Positions 19,383 through 28,781 of a stretch of 64,000 nucleotides of DNA are shown piece by piece. The DNA comes from Planctomycetota bacterium. Its GTDB lineage: Bacteria; Planctomycetota; SZUA-567; JAKLDR01. The stretch's first letter is position 1; each line of letters opens with the position of its first letter. The translations under genes were made by a program, and so were the position numbers. Where the stretch lies: NCBI GenBank assembly GCA_022703445.1, contig JAKLDR010000009.1, positions 1-64,000 of the forward strand, given 5' to 3'. Under the pieces are notes generated by a model. It worked only from the letters and a program-made list of their open reading frames with translations, had not been told where the DNA came from and did no database searches.

Positions 19383-20516
19383 TCACCCCCTGAAGACCAG
19401 TGCCGGTTCGAGCCGCAGCAGCTTCAGCAGCGGCAGGATGGCCGCTCCCAGGCAGACGGCCACCACGGCCGCGAAGCCGCCGGCGGCCAGCGGCCAGGTC
19501 AGTGTCATGGGCGTGCCCATGGAACGCATGAGGCTGATCAGCGGCAGGGTCAGCGCCAGGCCGGCGGCGTAGCCGGACAGGGCGATGATCAGGGCCTGGC
19601 CGAGCACCACTCGGCAGAGGAAGCCCCGGGACGCGCCCATGGCCTTGAGCACCCCGAACTCGCCGCGCTGCTCGACGACCAGGGCGTAGAGCACCTGCCC
19701 GACCACCGCCCCACCCACCAGGAACCCCAGCAGCGCGGCCATGAAGAAGGCGGTGCCCACCCCGGTGGTGAACAGCCAGTAGTCGCGGGTGCGGGCGTGG
19801 AACTCCTCCGTGGTGAGCACGTCCACCATGGGCAGCTCGCGGGTCATGTGCTCGCGCAGGCGCTCCGGAGTCCAGTCGGGGCGGGCCTTGGCCACGATGT
19901 AGCTGGTGGTGTTGGGCGGCAGCAGCGAGGACTTCTCGGCGTGCTCGAAGCGCATGATCACGTACGGGGTGGTGGTGAAGCTGCGCATCCCGGTCGTGAA
20001 GCCGGCGACCTTGACGCGGTTGTCCATGATCTCGGCGGCGTCGCCCGCGGAGGCCACCTGCAGGCGCTGCTGCTCGGCCCGGTCGATGATCACGCCGTGC
20101 GGATCGCCGAGCCTGGCGGCCTCCGGCGGCTCCACCGGCCAGGGGACTTCCAGCCGGCTGCCGGTTTCGATGCCCACTACCTCCAGGTTCTCCTCGCGGC
20201 CCTCCGCGGTCTTCCAGACGCTCCAGGCCACGATCATCTTGTCGGCCCAGTCCACGCCCTCGATGGCCCGGACCCGCTGCAGGTTGGGCTCCGCGATCTC
20301 GTGGCACATGTCGAAGTTGGGCGTGCCCCGCGACATGATCCACACGTCGCCCGGCAGCCGGTCGATGAAGCCGGTGGCGTTGGCCATGAAGCCCAGCAGG
20401 ATGCCGACCTCCATATTGACCAGGATCACGGCGAAGACCACGCCGGCCAGGGCGGCCACCAGCCTCTTGCGGTGGTACTGGAGCGTCCGGCGGGCGATGG
20501 CGACCTGTTGGCTCAT
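19383..20516 (-). CDS. FtsX-like ABC permease (DevC type)
   Basis: The 377-residue inner-membrane protein has one N-terminal helix (LVAALAGVVFAVILVNMEVGIL), a large periplasmic domain (about residues 50-250) and three C-terminal helices typical of FtsX/MacB-type permeases, as in DevC. ATG 20516 is chosen because the TetR stop overlaps it (ATGA). A longer frame upstream overlaps tetR and is unlikely. The DevC/DevA/DevB/TolC arrangement in cyanobacteria exports glycolipids, so export of an amphipathic product is a reasonable inference here. Confidence 0.84.
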   Translation of the reverse strand: MSQQVAIARRTLQYHRKRLVAALAGVVFAVILVNMEVGILLGFMANATGFIDRLPGDVWIMSRGTPNFDMCHEIAEPNLQRVRAIEGVDWADKMIVAWSVWKTAEGREENLEVVGIETGSRLEVPWPVEPPEAARLGDPHGVIIDRAEQQRLQVASAGDAAEIMDNRVKVAGFTTGMRSFTTTPYVIMRFEHAEKSSLLPPNTTSYIVAKARPDWTPERLREHMTRELPMVDVLTTEEFHARTRDYWLFTTGVGTAFFMAALLGFLVGGAVVGQVLYALVVEQRGEFGVLKAMGASRGFLCRVVLGQALIIALSGYAAGLALTLPLISLMRSMGTPMTLTWPLAAGGFAAVVAVCLGAAILPLLKLLRLEPALVFRG

Positions 20517-21208
20517 GGCGCGGGCGGCCTCCCGTCGCCGATGACCGACCGTTCGGTCGCCGGCCGGCCGAAGGAAAGTCCGCCGGCGGCGCCGGAGAGG
20601 ACCTCCGCGGAGGCCATGCCGCGCAGCAGGACCTGCAGGGCGGCCAGGCCGCGCTCGGAAAGGGACTGCCCTCCCCGGCTGTGCAGCCATTGGAGGATGC
20701 TGCCGTCCAGGACCGCGATGACCGCCCAGGCGGCGGCGTCCGGGTCCAGGTCGGGCCGGAAGAGGCCGGCAGCCATCGCCCTCCGGACCGAGTCGGCCAC
20801 GCGCGACCGGCAGGAGGTGAACAGCCGCGCCCAGTTCTCGTTGAAGCGCGGTCCGGCGTTTTCCGACTGGCCCTGGGCCCAGAACTGGGCGACCACGTTG
20901 AAGTACCCGCCGAGCGACTCGTAGTGCCGGAGGACCGCGCCGGCCACGACTGCGATCTCCTCGACCGGCCCGGGGGCCGCGGCGATGGCGGCGGCCAGGG
21001 CGGCATCCTCCTGCGGGAAGAGGAAGTCGAAGAGGTCGGCGAAGAGTTCCTCCTTGCTGCGGAAGTAGTCGTAGACCACGCCCTTGCCGATGCGGGCCTC
21101 GGCGGCGATGTCCGATATGGTGGCGCGCTCGTAGCCCCGGCGGGAGAAGACCGCCAGGGCGGCCCGGAGGATGGACCTGCGCTTCTCTTCCCGGTCAACG
21201 GGGATCAC
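20513..21208 (-). CDS. TetR-family transcriptional regulator of the exporter
   Basis: The 231-residue protein starts at GTG 21208, with GGGAGGTGCGC upstream; an alternative start at 21229 has no such site. The N-terminal TetR helix-turn-helix is complete (ATISDIAAEARIGKGVVYDYFRSKEELF, about residues 30-57, cited in part), and the rest is a helical ligand-binding domain. It is the first gene of the efflux operon and overlaps the permease start by four bases. It probably represses its own operon and is released by the exported compound; no palindromic operator was pinned down. Confidence 0.87.
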   Translation of the reverse strand: MIPVDREEKRRSILRAALAVFSRRGYERATISDIAAEARIGKGVVYDYFRSKEELFADLFDFLFPQEDAALAAAIAAAPGPVEEIAVVAGAVLRHYESLGGYFNVVAQFWAQGQSENAGPRFNENWARLFTSCRSRVADSVRRAMAAGLFRPDLDPDAAAWAVIAVLDGSILQWLHSRGGQSLSERGLAALQVLLRGMASAEVLSGAAGGLSFGRPATERSVIGDGRPPAP

Positions 21209-21348
21209 CGCGCACCTCCCGTCCGCCAACGCGCCCGATTATAGCGGTCGCGGGGCGGGCTGCAGGGGAAGAATGGGGCCGGTGGAGATGCGTCGGTCGA
21301 CGTCTTTGCCATGGTAACGCCATGGGGTGCTCCGTCGTCCTGGCACCG

Positions 21349-22278
21349 TCACCCCTGCAGCTGTGTGTCCTCGTCGAGGTCGTAGTGCAGATAGCAGCCC
21401 TGCAGGTACATGCGCTGCTCGGCGGTCATCTCGCGGAGCAGGCTGGTGCGCTCCGCGAAGAAGTGGCGCAGGTCCGCCTCGGGCATGACGCGCCGCTCCC
21501 GGCGCAGCCAGGTCAGCAGCGCCGGCCGCTGGGCCTCGTCGAGGAAGTACGCGTAGAAGCTCCGCGCCGTCGGCTTGATGTCGGCCTTCTGGCGGTAGGT
21601 CGCCTCCGCGGCCAGCAGGTCCAGGCGCATGGGCACGGCCACCGCTCCCCGGACCGAGCCGTAGGTCCGCGGCTCGCCCAGCCGCTCGAAGCGCATCAGC
21701 CGGCGGTAGTACTTCTCGTGGTGCGGGTTGACGGTGATCACGAAGTCGGTGCAGCCCTCCAGGTACCGGGCGGTGATGTAGGCGATGCGGAAGAGGGCCA
21801 GCAGCAGTTCCACGTCGGGCTTGGCGTCTTCGCCTGTGCCGGCCTCGCCCATGACCAGCTTGGCGATCTCGCAGGGCTTGCGGCCCGGGCCCCGGAGCGT
21901 GTCCAGATCCCGGCGGTAGAGCGCGTCCATGGGCAGGCCCAGCGGGCTGTCCGGGACCACGGTGAGCGTGGCCGCCGGAGCCCAGTCGGGCGCCTGCTGG
22001 GCCAGGAAGGTGCTGACCTCCGGGAGCGCGTCCTGGGGCAGGATGCGCATGGCCAGCTCGGACTCGGTCATGTAGCCGCGCTCGAGGTACGAGCGGTAGA
22101 CCAGGCCCCAGGCGGCCGTGCGCAGCTCGCGGCTGTTGGCCACCAGGACCCTGAACCGCGGGTTGTCGCCCGGCGAGAACTCCGCCCCGCCGTGCGCGAG
22201 CTCGCGGCGGATCTCCCGGAGGAAGACGCTGGACTTGCTGGTGGGGCGGTGGGGTCCCATGGCAGAGGATATACGCAC
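21349..22278 (-). CDS. FeeM-like N-acyl amino acid synthase, copy 2
   Basis: A 309-residue paralogue of the synthase at 11935-12840, sharing AWGLVYRSYLERGYM, MRILPQDALP, TLTVVPDSPLGLPMD, CEIAKLV, FVITVNPHHEKYYRRLM, TYGSV and the C-terminal MYLQGCYLHYDLD. The start is uncertain: GTG 22278 gives the full frame, and ATG 22260 six codons later is equally possible; neither has a good ribosome site. It is divergent from the degenerate regulator at 22464. Product and substrate are inferred from the family only: fatty acyl carrier protein plus an amino acid gives an N-acyl amino acid. Confidence 0.8.
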   Translation of the reverse strand: MRISSAMGPHRPTSKSSVFLREIRRELAHGGAEFSPGDNPRFRVLVANSRELRTAAWGLVYRSYLERGYMTESELAMRILPQDALPEVSTFLAQQAPDWAPAATLTVVPDSPLGLPMDALYRRDLDTLRGPGRKPCEIAKLVMGEAGTGEDAKPDVELLLALFRIAYITARYLEGCTDFVITVNPHHEKYYRRLMRFERLGEPRTYGSVRGAVAVPMRLDLLAAEATYRQKADIKPTARSFYAYFLDEAQRPALLTWLRRERRVMPEADLRHFFAERTSLLREMTAEQRMYLQGCYLHYDLDEDTQLQG

Positions 22279-22463
22279 TACCGTCCGCGGTTTCTACGCA
22301 AAATCGCGCCCCGCCCGGGTCTCCGGACGCCTCTCCGGCCCGGGTGCCCTCCCCTCCACGCGAGACGGGATCCCGGCCGAGCCGCCCCGGCGGCCGGCGA
22401 ACCGCGGTTATTCCTCAGCCGTCCGCGCGCCTTTCGGCTACAATGACTCTGCCAGGAGGGGCC

Positions 22464-24422
22464 ATGTCCCAGGGATCCATGCCGATGCACCCGGTTGCCG
22501 CAGCCTTCGTGGCCAGCGACCGGCAGCTGAGCGAGATCCTCGAGGCGGTCCCCGAGCCGCGGGACAAGATGGTCCAGGCCATGCTCACCCTGCGCCAGTT
22601 CCTGGCCGACAAGTGCCCCTGGGAGGAAGCCCTGGACCGGGCCGAGTCGGTGCGCCTGGGCAACTTCGACCCGTGCCTGACCATCGTCTTCCTGGGACTG
22701 TGGGCGGTAGCCTCCCGCCGGGCGGGGCGCATCGGGGAGGTCGAGGCCCTGGCGCGCACCGCCGCGGCCTTGGTCAAGCCGGACATGCCGCCGGAGATCC
22801 GGTCGATGGCGGCCAACTCGGAGTGCATCGCCGCCTCGGTCCGCGGCGACTGGTTCCGGGAGGACCGGGCCATGCGCCAGATGGTGGCGATGCTCCCGGA
22901 GAGTTCGCCCCGCTACACCACCCAGCTGCTCGGGACCACCTCCTCGCTGGCCTACCGCTGGTCGGCCATGGAGTACGAGCCCCAGCTGACGGCCATCGCC
23001 GCCCGCGGCGGCCACTGGGCCAGCAGCGTGGCCTTCACCCGGCTCGTCCAGTACGCGGAGACCGGGAGGTTCGACGAGGCCCGGGCGCAGCTGCCGCTCC
23101 TGGCCGCCGACCCCAAGGTGGCGACCTACTACGCGGGGTACGCCTCCGGATACCGCCGCCTGCTGGAGGTCATGTCCGATCCTGCCGGAGCCGGCGCCGC
23201 CGAGCAGGACGTCACCTCCCTGCTGCTGGCCGGCCGGAAGCGGGATGCGCTGGACCTGGCGCGCCGCAACGCCCTGGGCGCCCCGCAGGTGGCGATCGTC
23301 GGACAGGGCTTCGGCGCGTTCAGCCTGATCCGCGCCGAGCTGGCCGCCGGCAACCGGGAGGCTGCGCTGCGGCTGTTGCGGCTCCGGGCCCAGCGTGGCA
23401 ACCTCCTGCCGATCAGTGACTTCTTCGCAGCGCGCGTGGAGCTGCTGGGCGGCAACCGCGGGCAGGCCCTGCGCCTGCTGCGCCTCGTGATCGAGGCGGT
23501 CGGACGCTACCGGGCCGTAGGCCGGCTTGAGGCCGAGCTGCGCCTGGCCCTGGAGGTGTCGGCCGCCGACGCCGCCATGCTCCGCGCCTGGTGCGAGGGG
23601 CGCCCACCGGAGGCCGGAGCGGCCGCCCCGGAGGTCGCCGCCGTGGCCGGCTCCGAGCCCGTCGGAGCGGCCCGGCTGATCGGCGTGAGCCAGCTGGTCG
23701 AGACCGTTCGCAGAGCCGTGGCCAGGCTGGCGGCCTTCCCGGCGCCGGTGCTGATCTGCGGCGAGCCGGGCTCCGGCAAGCGCATCGTGGCCCGGGCGCT
23801 GCACGAGTGCGGGCCGCGCGCGCGGTCGCCGTTCGTGGACGTCGGCTGCGGAGGGATCGCCGCGCCGCTGCTGGCGCAGGAGATCTTCGGCAAGGGCGTG
23901 GCCGGCCCGGGCGGGGGACCCCTCTACCGGGGCGCGATCTTCGAGGCCGGCGACGGCTCGGTGCTGCTCCGCGACGTGGACCGCCTGCCGCCGGAGGTGC
24001 AGGATGCGCTGCTCGCGGTCATCGAGACCGGCGAGGTGCCCGGCACGGACGGATCGCGTACGCGGAGGCCGAGCTGCCGGATCGTGGCCACCGCCTCGGT
24101 CGACCTGGCCGGGCTGGTCGAGGCCGGCCGGTTCAACGCCGGGCTCTTCGAGCGCCTGCGGCGCATGGCCATCGCCGTGCCCGCCCTGGCCGAGCGGCCC
24201 GAGGACGTGCCGGCGCTGGCCGAGCACTTCCTGGCCGCCGGGCGCAGCGACGGGAAGACCCCGAGCCTGTCGGACGCGCTCCGCGCCGAACTCGCGCGCC
24301 GCCCGTGGCCGGGCAGCGTCGCCGAACTCATGGAGTTCGTCGAGCGCATGCGCCTGGCCGGCTCCGAGAAGCTCGAGTACGATCTGCCCGACCTGCCCGC
24401 CTCCGCGGCGCCGCAGGCTTGA
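22464..24422 (+). CDS. Degenerate sigma-54-type AAA+/TPR regulator, lacking GAFTGA and HTH
   Basis: A 652-residue paralogue of the regulator at 13024 with a strong AGGAGGGG ribosome site. The TPR-like sensor is clearly homologous (GFGAFSLIRAELAAGNREAA versus GFDTFNLIRCELACGSGEAA). The AAA+ part keeps Walker A GEPGSGKR (433) and RPWPGSVAEL, but the sigma-54 loop GAFTGA is replaced by a Gly-rich segment (GKGVAGPGG) and Walker B reads LLRDVDRL with no acidic pair. The protein ends without any DNA-binding domain. It therefore probably cannot activate sigma-54 promoters directly and may act as a partner or antagonist of the intact paralogue. The frame is uninterrupted, so selection still holds it. 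Confidence 0.82.
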   Translation: MSQGSMPMHPVAAAFVASDRQLSEILEAVPEPRDKMVQAMLTLRQFLADKCPWEEALDRAESVRLGNFDPCLTIVFLGLWAVASRRAGRIGEVEALARTAAALVKPDMPPEIRSMAANSECIAASVRGDWFREDRAMRQMVAMLPESSPRYTTQLLGTTSSLAYRWSAMEYEPQLTAIAARGGHWASSVAFTRLVQYAETGRFDEARAQLPLLAADPKVATYYAGYASGYRRLLEVMSDPAGAGAAEQDVTSLLLAGRKRDALDLARRNALGAPQVAIVGQGFGAFSLIRAELAAGNREAALRLLRLRAQRGNLLPISDFFAARVELLGGNRGQALRLLRLVIEAVGRYRAVGRLEAELRLALEVSAADAAMLRAWCEGRPPEAGAAAPEVAAVAGSEPVGAARLIGVSQLVETVRRAVARLAAFPAPVLICGEPGSGKRIVARALHECGPRARSPFVDVGCGGIAAPLLAQEIFGKGVAGPGGGPLYRGAIFEAGDGSVLLRDVDRLPPEVQDALLAVIETGEVPGTDGSRTRRPSCRIVATASVDLAGLVEAGRFNAGLFERLRRMAIAVPALAERPEDVPALAEHFLAAGRSDGKTPSLSDALRAELARRPWPGSVAELMEFVERMRLAGSEKLEYDLPDLPASAAPQA

Positions 24423-24436
24423 ACCCCGGCCGGCCA

Positions 24437-24442
24437 TAGAAT
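24437..24442 (+). promoter_or_regulatory. TAGAAT -10 box before the ThiF-like pseudogene
   Basis: TAGAAT lies 20 bases before the ATG at 24462, with AAGGAGG between them. No clear -35 was identified. Similar TA-N3-T boxes at this distance are seen before 22464 (TACAAT) and 45013 (TAGAAT), so this genome may often rely on -10 elements alone. Confidence 0.35.
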
Positions 24443-24461
24443 GCCGTTGGAAGGAGGCGTC

Positions 24462-25290
24462 ATGGGCATCGCCTACGAGCAGTTCGTCGCGCGCAACTCG
24501 GGGTATGTTCCCGCGGAACTCCAGGCGAAGATCCGCTCGACGCGGGTGCTGGTGGCCGGCTGCGGGCTGGGTTCGGTTACGGCGGAGATCGCGGCCCGCA
24601 CCGGCTTCGAGCGCTTTACCCTGGTGGACGCCGACGACATTGCCGTCCACAACCTCAACCGCTAGGCCTACGTGTCCGGGGATGTCGGCCGTCCCAAAGT
24701 CGAAGCCATGGCCCTCAGACTGCGGGCGATCAACCCGGCGACCGAGGTCCGGGCCGTGCCGGCCTGGGTCAAGGCCGGCAACGCCGCTGAACTGGTGGCA
24801 GGCTGCGACTTGGTGCTCGACACCATCGGACTTCCTGGACCTGCCGGCGATCATCGCCCTGCACGACCAGGCCCGCATCCAGGACCTGCCGCTGGTCTCG
24901 GCCTTCTCCGCCGGCTGGGGCGCCGTGGCCGCGGTCTTCACCCCAAAGAGCGGCACGCTTCGGGGGCTCTGCGGACTGCCCGAGTCCGGCTCGGTGGAGG
25001 GCGCATCCTACGCCGGGGCCTTCGGGCGGCTGTTGGCCGGCATGGCCCCGGCGCTGCCCGCCGACTTCGTGGCCGTGACCCGGCACACGCTCCGGGAGCT
25101 GGCCGACGGCAAGCCCTGCCCCGCTCCGCAACTGGCCGCCGGGGCCGCGGCCACCGGTGCGCTTATGGTCACCCTGGCAGTCCGGCTGCTGGCCGGCCAG
25201 CCGGTGACCACGGCCCCGAAGATGCTGCTGGTTGACCTCACCGGCCTGGCCTGCGGGCCGGGGATCAGAGTGGTCGGCGGGCAGGGCTGA
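24462..25290 (+). pseudogene. ThiF/E1-like adenylyltransferase, disrupted
   Basis: The frame opens with a strong AAGGAGG site and reads as a ThiF/MoeB/E1-type enzyme: nucleotide-binding VLVAGCGLGSVTAE, then LVDADDIAVHNLNR, GRPKVEAMALRL. In the conserved NLNRQ motif the Gln codon is replaced by TAG (24663-24665). At about 24828 an extra G shifts the frame: LVLDTI must continue one base later as DFLDLPAIIAL, after which the C-terminal half is intact to 25290. ThiF-fold enzymes adenylate a protein or peptide C-terminus. It is directly followed by the FeeM-like copy 3. Two independent lesions suggest true decay, though assembly errors cannot be excluded. Confidence 0.8.
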
Positions 25291-25302
25291 TCTGGGCATC
25301 CC

Positions 25303-27033
25303 GTGTCCGACTTCATCTACCGCGTCGCCGAGACCCGCGAGGACATCGAAGGCGCGGTGCGCCTGGTCTACCGCAACTACGTGGAGCTCAAGTACTGCAA
25401 CCTGAACCGCTTCGGGGTCCACTTCTGCCTCTACGACGTCCTGCCCGAGACGCGGACGCTGGTGGCCCTCGATGGCGACCGGCTGGTGGCCACCTTGACG
25501 CTGGTCTTCGACTCGCCGCTGGGCCTGCCCTCCGGCAAGGTCTACGCGGCGGAGATCGAGGCGCTGCGCCGCGAAGGGCGCAAGCCCGTCGAGGTCTCCA
25601 AGCTCTCGGTTGACCGGGAGTTGGGGGTGCGGGGCCTGCCGGTTCTTAAGGGCCTCTTCCGGCTGGCCTGGCTGCTGTCCGCGCCAGTGCGGGGGATGAG
25701 CGACTTCATCATCATGGTCGAGCCACACCACGAGCGTTTCTACGCACGCAGCCTGCTCTTCGAGCGCGCCGGCGAGCTCAGGCCCGACCCCGAGGCCGCC
25801 GACGCGCCGAGCGTCCTGCTGCGGCTGCGGCTGGCGGAGGGCCCGGAGCGCTACCGCGCGGCCTTCGGCGAGGAGCCGAAGGATGCCAATCCCTACTGGT
25901 ACTTCTGTCTGGCGCCGGAGGTGGCCGAGACCCAAGCGGCGGCCCGCGCCGCCGACGGCCGGCTGCAGGACATGAACAAGCTCCTGGAGACCGGCCGGAA
26001 ACTGCCCTCGCCCACGCCGGCCGAACGCCGCTACATGGACTACCGGCTCTTCTCCATCGCCTTCGTCACAGACAAGACCTGCAAGGAGGCCGAACGGCGC
26101 GCCGAGAAGGGGCTATTCCGGGCGGAACTGGAGGCATACGAGCGGCTGCTGGCCGCGCTGCCGTCGGACTACGCCCCTGAGCGGCGCGGGCGCATCCTCG
26201 TACAGATGGCCAAGGCTCTCTGGCACGGCGGCATGTACGAGCGCACCCTGGAGCTGGCCGACGCGGCCGTCGCGCTGGTCGTCGATAGTTCCTGGGCCGG
26301 CACGCCGAGGCTCGCGCGCGTGTTGCGGCGGCCCTGGAGGACCCGGGATTGTCCAACTTCACGGTGGCGAAACTGCTGCGGGTCGACGGGCGTTTCGCCA
26401 TCCAGCAGCTGTCCTCTGCCGACGCGCGTCGGCGACTCCACGAGGCCCGCGTCCGGACCGCATCCATCGGCGATGGGGAGCTGGCCAGGCTGCTGCGCGC
26501 ATACCTGGCCCACGACATCCACGTGCTTGAGTACCGCTCCGGACAGGTGACCCGGGCGCTGGCCGAGCTCCGGGACGCCCTGCCGCTGTGCGAAGCGGCA
26601 GGCCCCCAGGCCATGGACCAGTATCATGAGGGCATGAGCAAGCTCGAGGCCATCGGGCTGCGCCCGGAGGCGGTGCTGGCGCATACCTCCGCGGTCATGG
26701 CCGCGGAAACCGCCGACACCAGCAGGTACAACTCCGCCATCTTCCGATTCATGTCCGCCGAGGCCCGCCTGATGCTGGGGCAGGTGGACGAGGCCCGCCG
26801 CCTCTCAGAGGAGGCTATGGCCCTGGCGCGCTCCGCACGCCAGCCAGGACTGGCCGCCGAGTGCTTCTGGCAGCTGACGGGCATCCTGCTGGCGGAAGAT
26901 GCCCGGGAGGCCGCCCGGGCGCTGCCCGCAGACCGGCGTCCTGGCCGGAGCCGCCGTACGCGACACGCTTGCGCAGGCAAGACTGCCGGCCTGCGCGCGA
27001 AGACTGGCGGGACTGCAGCCCGACCGGACCTGA
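25303..27033 (+). pseudogene. FeeM-like synthase fused to TPR tail, copy 3, frameshifted
   Basis: The intact first part (GTG 25303 to about 26287) is a FeeM-like acyltransferase with TLTLVFDSPLGLPSG, VEVSKLSVDREL and FIIMVEPHHERFYARSL. It is followed by a helical TPR-like tail. Around 26287-26290 one T appears lost: after VALVVDS the sensible reading jumps frame (FLGRHAEARARVAAALEDPG). Around 26925 a base appears gained, and the true C-terminus seems to end at the TGA at 27031. Copies 1 and 2 lack such a tail, so this was a distinct subtype. Together with the broken ThiF gene upstream it marks a dead or dying operon. Confidence 0.76.
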
Positions 27034-27073
27034 ACGTGCACCGGGCGGGGCGGCGCGGCAACGCGCGCGCGGA

Positions 27074-28603
27074 TCACGCCCTCAGACGCCCTCGCACCAC
27101 CTTGCCGGCGGCGCTCCGGGGCAGGTCGCCGCTCCAGCGGCTGGCGAGGATCGCCGGCGTCCCGGCCGGGAGCCGGGCGGCCAGGAAGCGCTCGATCTCC
27201 GGCTCGGGCAGCTCGCGGCCGCGGCGGACCGAGTAGGCCAGCGTCGGCCCCGGCGGCGCGGCCACCAGCGCGCATTCCTTGAGGGACTCGTGGGCGGCGG
27301 CCGCCTCCTCGACCTCGCGGGGGTGGAGGGCCAGTCCCTGCACCGACTCGGCCTTGCGGCCGATCACGCTCAGGTATCCGGCCTCGTCCCGGAAGCCGAT
27401 GTCTCCGGTCCGGAAGAATTCGCCGGAGAGCGCCGCGGCGGTCAGCTCCGGCCGCCGCCAGTAGCCGGGCGTCCGAGTGGGGCTATTGACCAGGATCTCG
27501 CCGCGCGCGCCGGCCGGCGCCTCGCTGCCATCGGGTCCGGCGATGCGCACCTCGACGCCGGCGGCGGGCCTCCCGGCGCGGAAGGGGTGCCCGGCCGGGT
27601 CGTGCTCCTCGGGCCAGAGCAGCGCCAGCGGCGGCAGCACCTCGGCCAGGCCGTATCCCTGCTGGAGGACAGGGCCGAAGCGCCGCAGCGCCTCGGCGGC
27701 CTTCGCTCCGGGCAGCGGCGCGGTGCCGCAGATGATGGCGGCGAGCCGCGAAAGGTCCCGCGTGCCCAGGATGGGCTCGTCCAGCCAGTCGATCAGCTGG
27801 CTGGGGGTCAGGAAGGCCCGCGTGGCCCGGCCGTGCTCGGCCAGGTCCAGGGCGTCGGCCGGCCGGTACCGGCGCAGCAGCAGCCCGGCCACTCCGCCGA
27901 GCAGGCACGGCAGCACCGGCCCCCAGCCCGCGGTGGCCATGGGGATGGCGTGCAGGAAGCGCTCGTCCGGCCCGGGGGCCAGCCGGCTCGAGCCGGCCAT
28001 CATCCGGACGCTGGCCATCCAGGCCGCGCCGGTCGAGACCACGCCCTTGGGCTCGCCGGTGGTCCCGGAGGTGAAGTTGATGGTGGCCGGTCCGGAGGGG
28101 GCTATGCGGGCGCGGCACGGCCCGGCGCCCGGCGCGGCCAGCGCGTCGAGCCCGCTGCGGTCGTTCTCCGGCAGCGGCACGCAGCGCAGCCCTGGGACGA
28201 GTCCGGCGGCCAGCCCGGCGGCGCCTCCGTCCAGTTCCGGGTCGTACGCGTATATCCGGGCCCCGGCCAGCTCGAGCGCCCGGGCCCGGGCGGCGGGCTC
28301 GAGGTCCCAGACCAGCGGCACGGCCACCAGCCCGGCCTCGTGGCAGGCCAGCCGCAGTTCGACGAACTCCGGGCAGTTGGGCAGCAGGAAGGCCACGCGG
28401 TCGCCGGGCGCGAGCCCCTGTCCGAGGAGCCCGGCGGCCAGGGCGTACACCCGGGAGCCGAGCTCCGCGAAGGTGACGCGCCGGCCGTCGGCGGCCAGCA
28501 GCGCGAGCCGGTCGGCGTGCCTGCGGAAAGCCCAGCGGGCGGCGTCGCGCGGCAGGCGGAGGCGCCGCAGGAAGAGGCTGGTCAGCAGCCTACGGAGGAA
28601 CAT
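27074..28603 (-). CDS. AMP-dependent acyl ligase (ANL family), second copy
   Basis: The 509-residue adenylate-forming enzyme has the A3 motif FTSGTTGEPKGVV (about residues 177-189), YGLAEV, FFRTGDIG and a C-terminal LPRSAAGKVVRG containing the A10 lysine. It would activate a fatty or other carboxylic acid to acyl-AMP/acyl-CoA. It lies convergent to the broken FeeM-like gene and on the opposite strand, so it is not in that operon, although acyl activation would fit an acyl-amino-acid theme. The start at ATG 28603 has no good ribosome site. It differs in sequence from the ligase at 3384. Confidence 0.85.
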   Translation of the reverse strand: MFLRRLLTSLFLRRLRLPRDAARWAFRRHADRLALLAADGRRVTFAELGSRVYALAAGLLGQGLAPGDRVAFLLPNCPEFVELRLACHEAGLVAVPLVWDLEPAARARALELAGARIYAYDPELDGGAAGLAAGLVPGLRCVPLPENDRSGLDALAAPGAGPCRARIAPSGPATINFTSGTTGEPKGVVSTGAAWMASVRMMAGSSRLAPGPDERFLHAIPMATAGWGPVLPCLLGGVAGLLLRRYRPADALDLAEHGRATRAFLTPSQLIDWLDEPILGTRDLSRLAAIICGTAPLPGAKAAEALRRFGPVLQQGYGLAEVLPPLALLWPEEHDPAGHPFRAGRPAAGVEVRIAGPDGSEAPAGARGEILVNSPTRTPGYWRRPELTAAALSGEFFRTGDIGFRDEAGYLSVIGRKAESVQGLALHPREVEEAAAAHESLKECALVAAPPGPTLAYSVRRGRELPEPEIERFLAARLPAGTPAILASRWSGDLPRSAAGKVVRGRLRA

Positions 28604-28616
28604 CGACGCCTACTTC

Positions 28617-28741
28617 CACCACAGCGGACACGGAGGACGCAGAGGACGACAGCAGCTGTGGCTGTCGTTCTGAAAGCCGAAGGACGAGGGGCCGCAATCG
28701 ATTTCGGGCTGTCCTCCGTGTACTCCGTGCCCTCTGTGGTT
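28617..28741. repeat. Long inverted repeat, CCACAG/GGACACGGAGGA family
   Basis: The left arm 28617-28650 (CACCACAGCGGACACGGAGG onward) is complementary with interruptions to the right arm 28710-28741, ending CCCTCTGTGGTTT. Inside, a second hairpin ACGACAG/CTGTCGT lies at 28647-28668. It fills the gap between the ligase and the radical SAM gene. No ORF is carried. The design matches short non-autonomous interspersed elements. Confidence 0.75.
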
Positions 28742-28781
28742 TGTGCTCATCGCTCCGTTGCGCTTAAGTGACCCCATCCCG

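Noticed and set aside
22298-22312. Possible -24/-12 site before FeeM copy 2 (GG-N10-GC with TTTTGC)
   Set aside because: Only the GG and TTGC match; the CACG core is absent and chance matches are common in GC-rich DNA.
24663-24665. TAG as a recoded amino acid (pyrrolysine or readthrough) in the ThiF-like gene
   Set aside because: The position is a conserved Gln, a single C-to-T change explains it, and a frameshift follows in the same gene.
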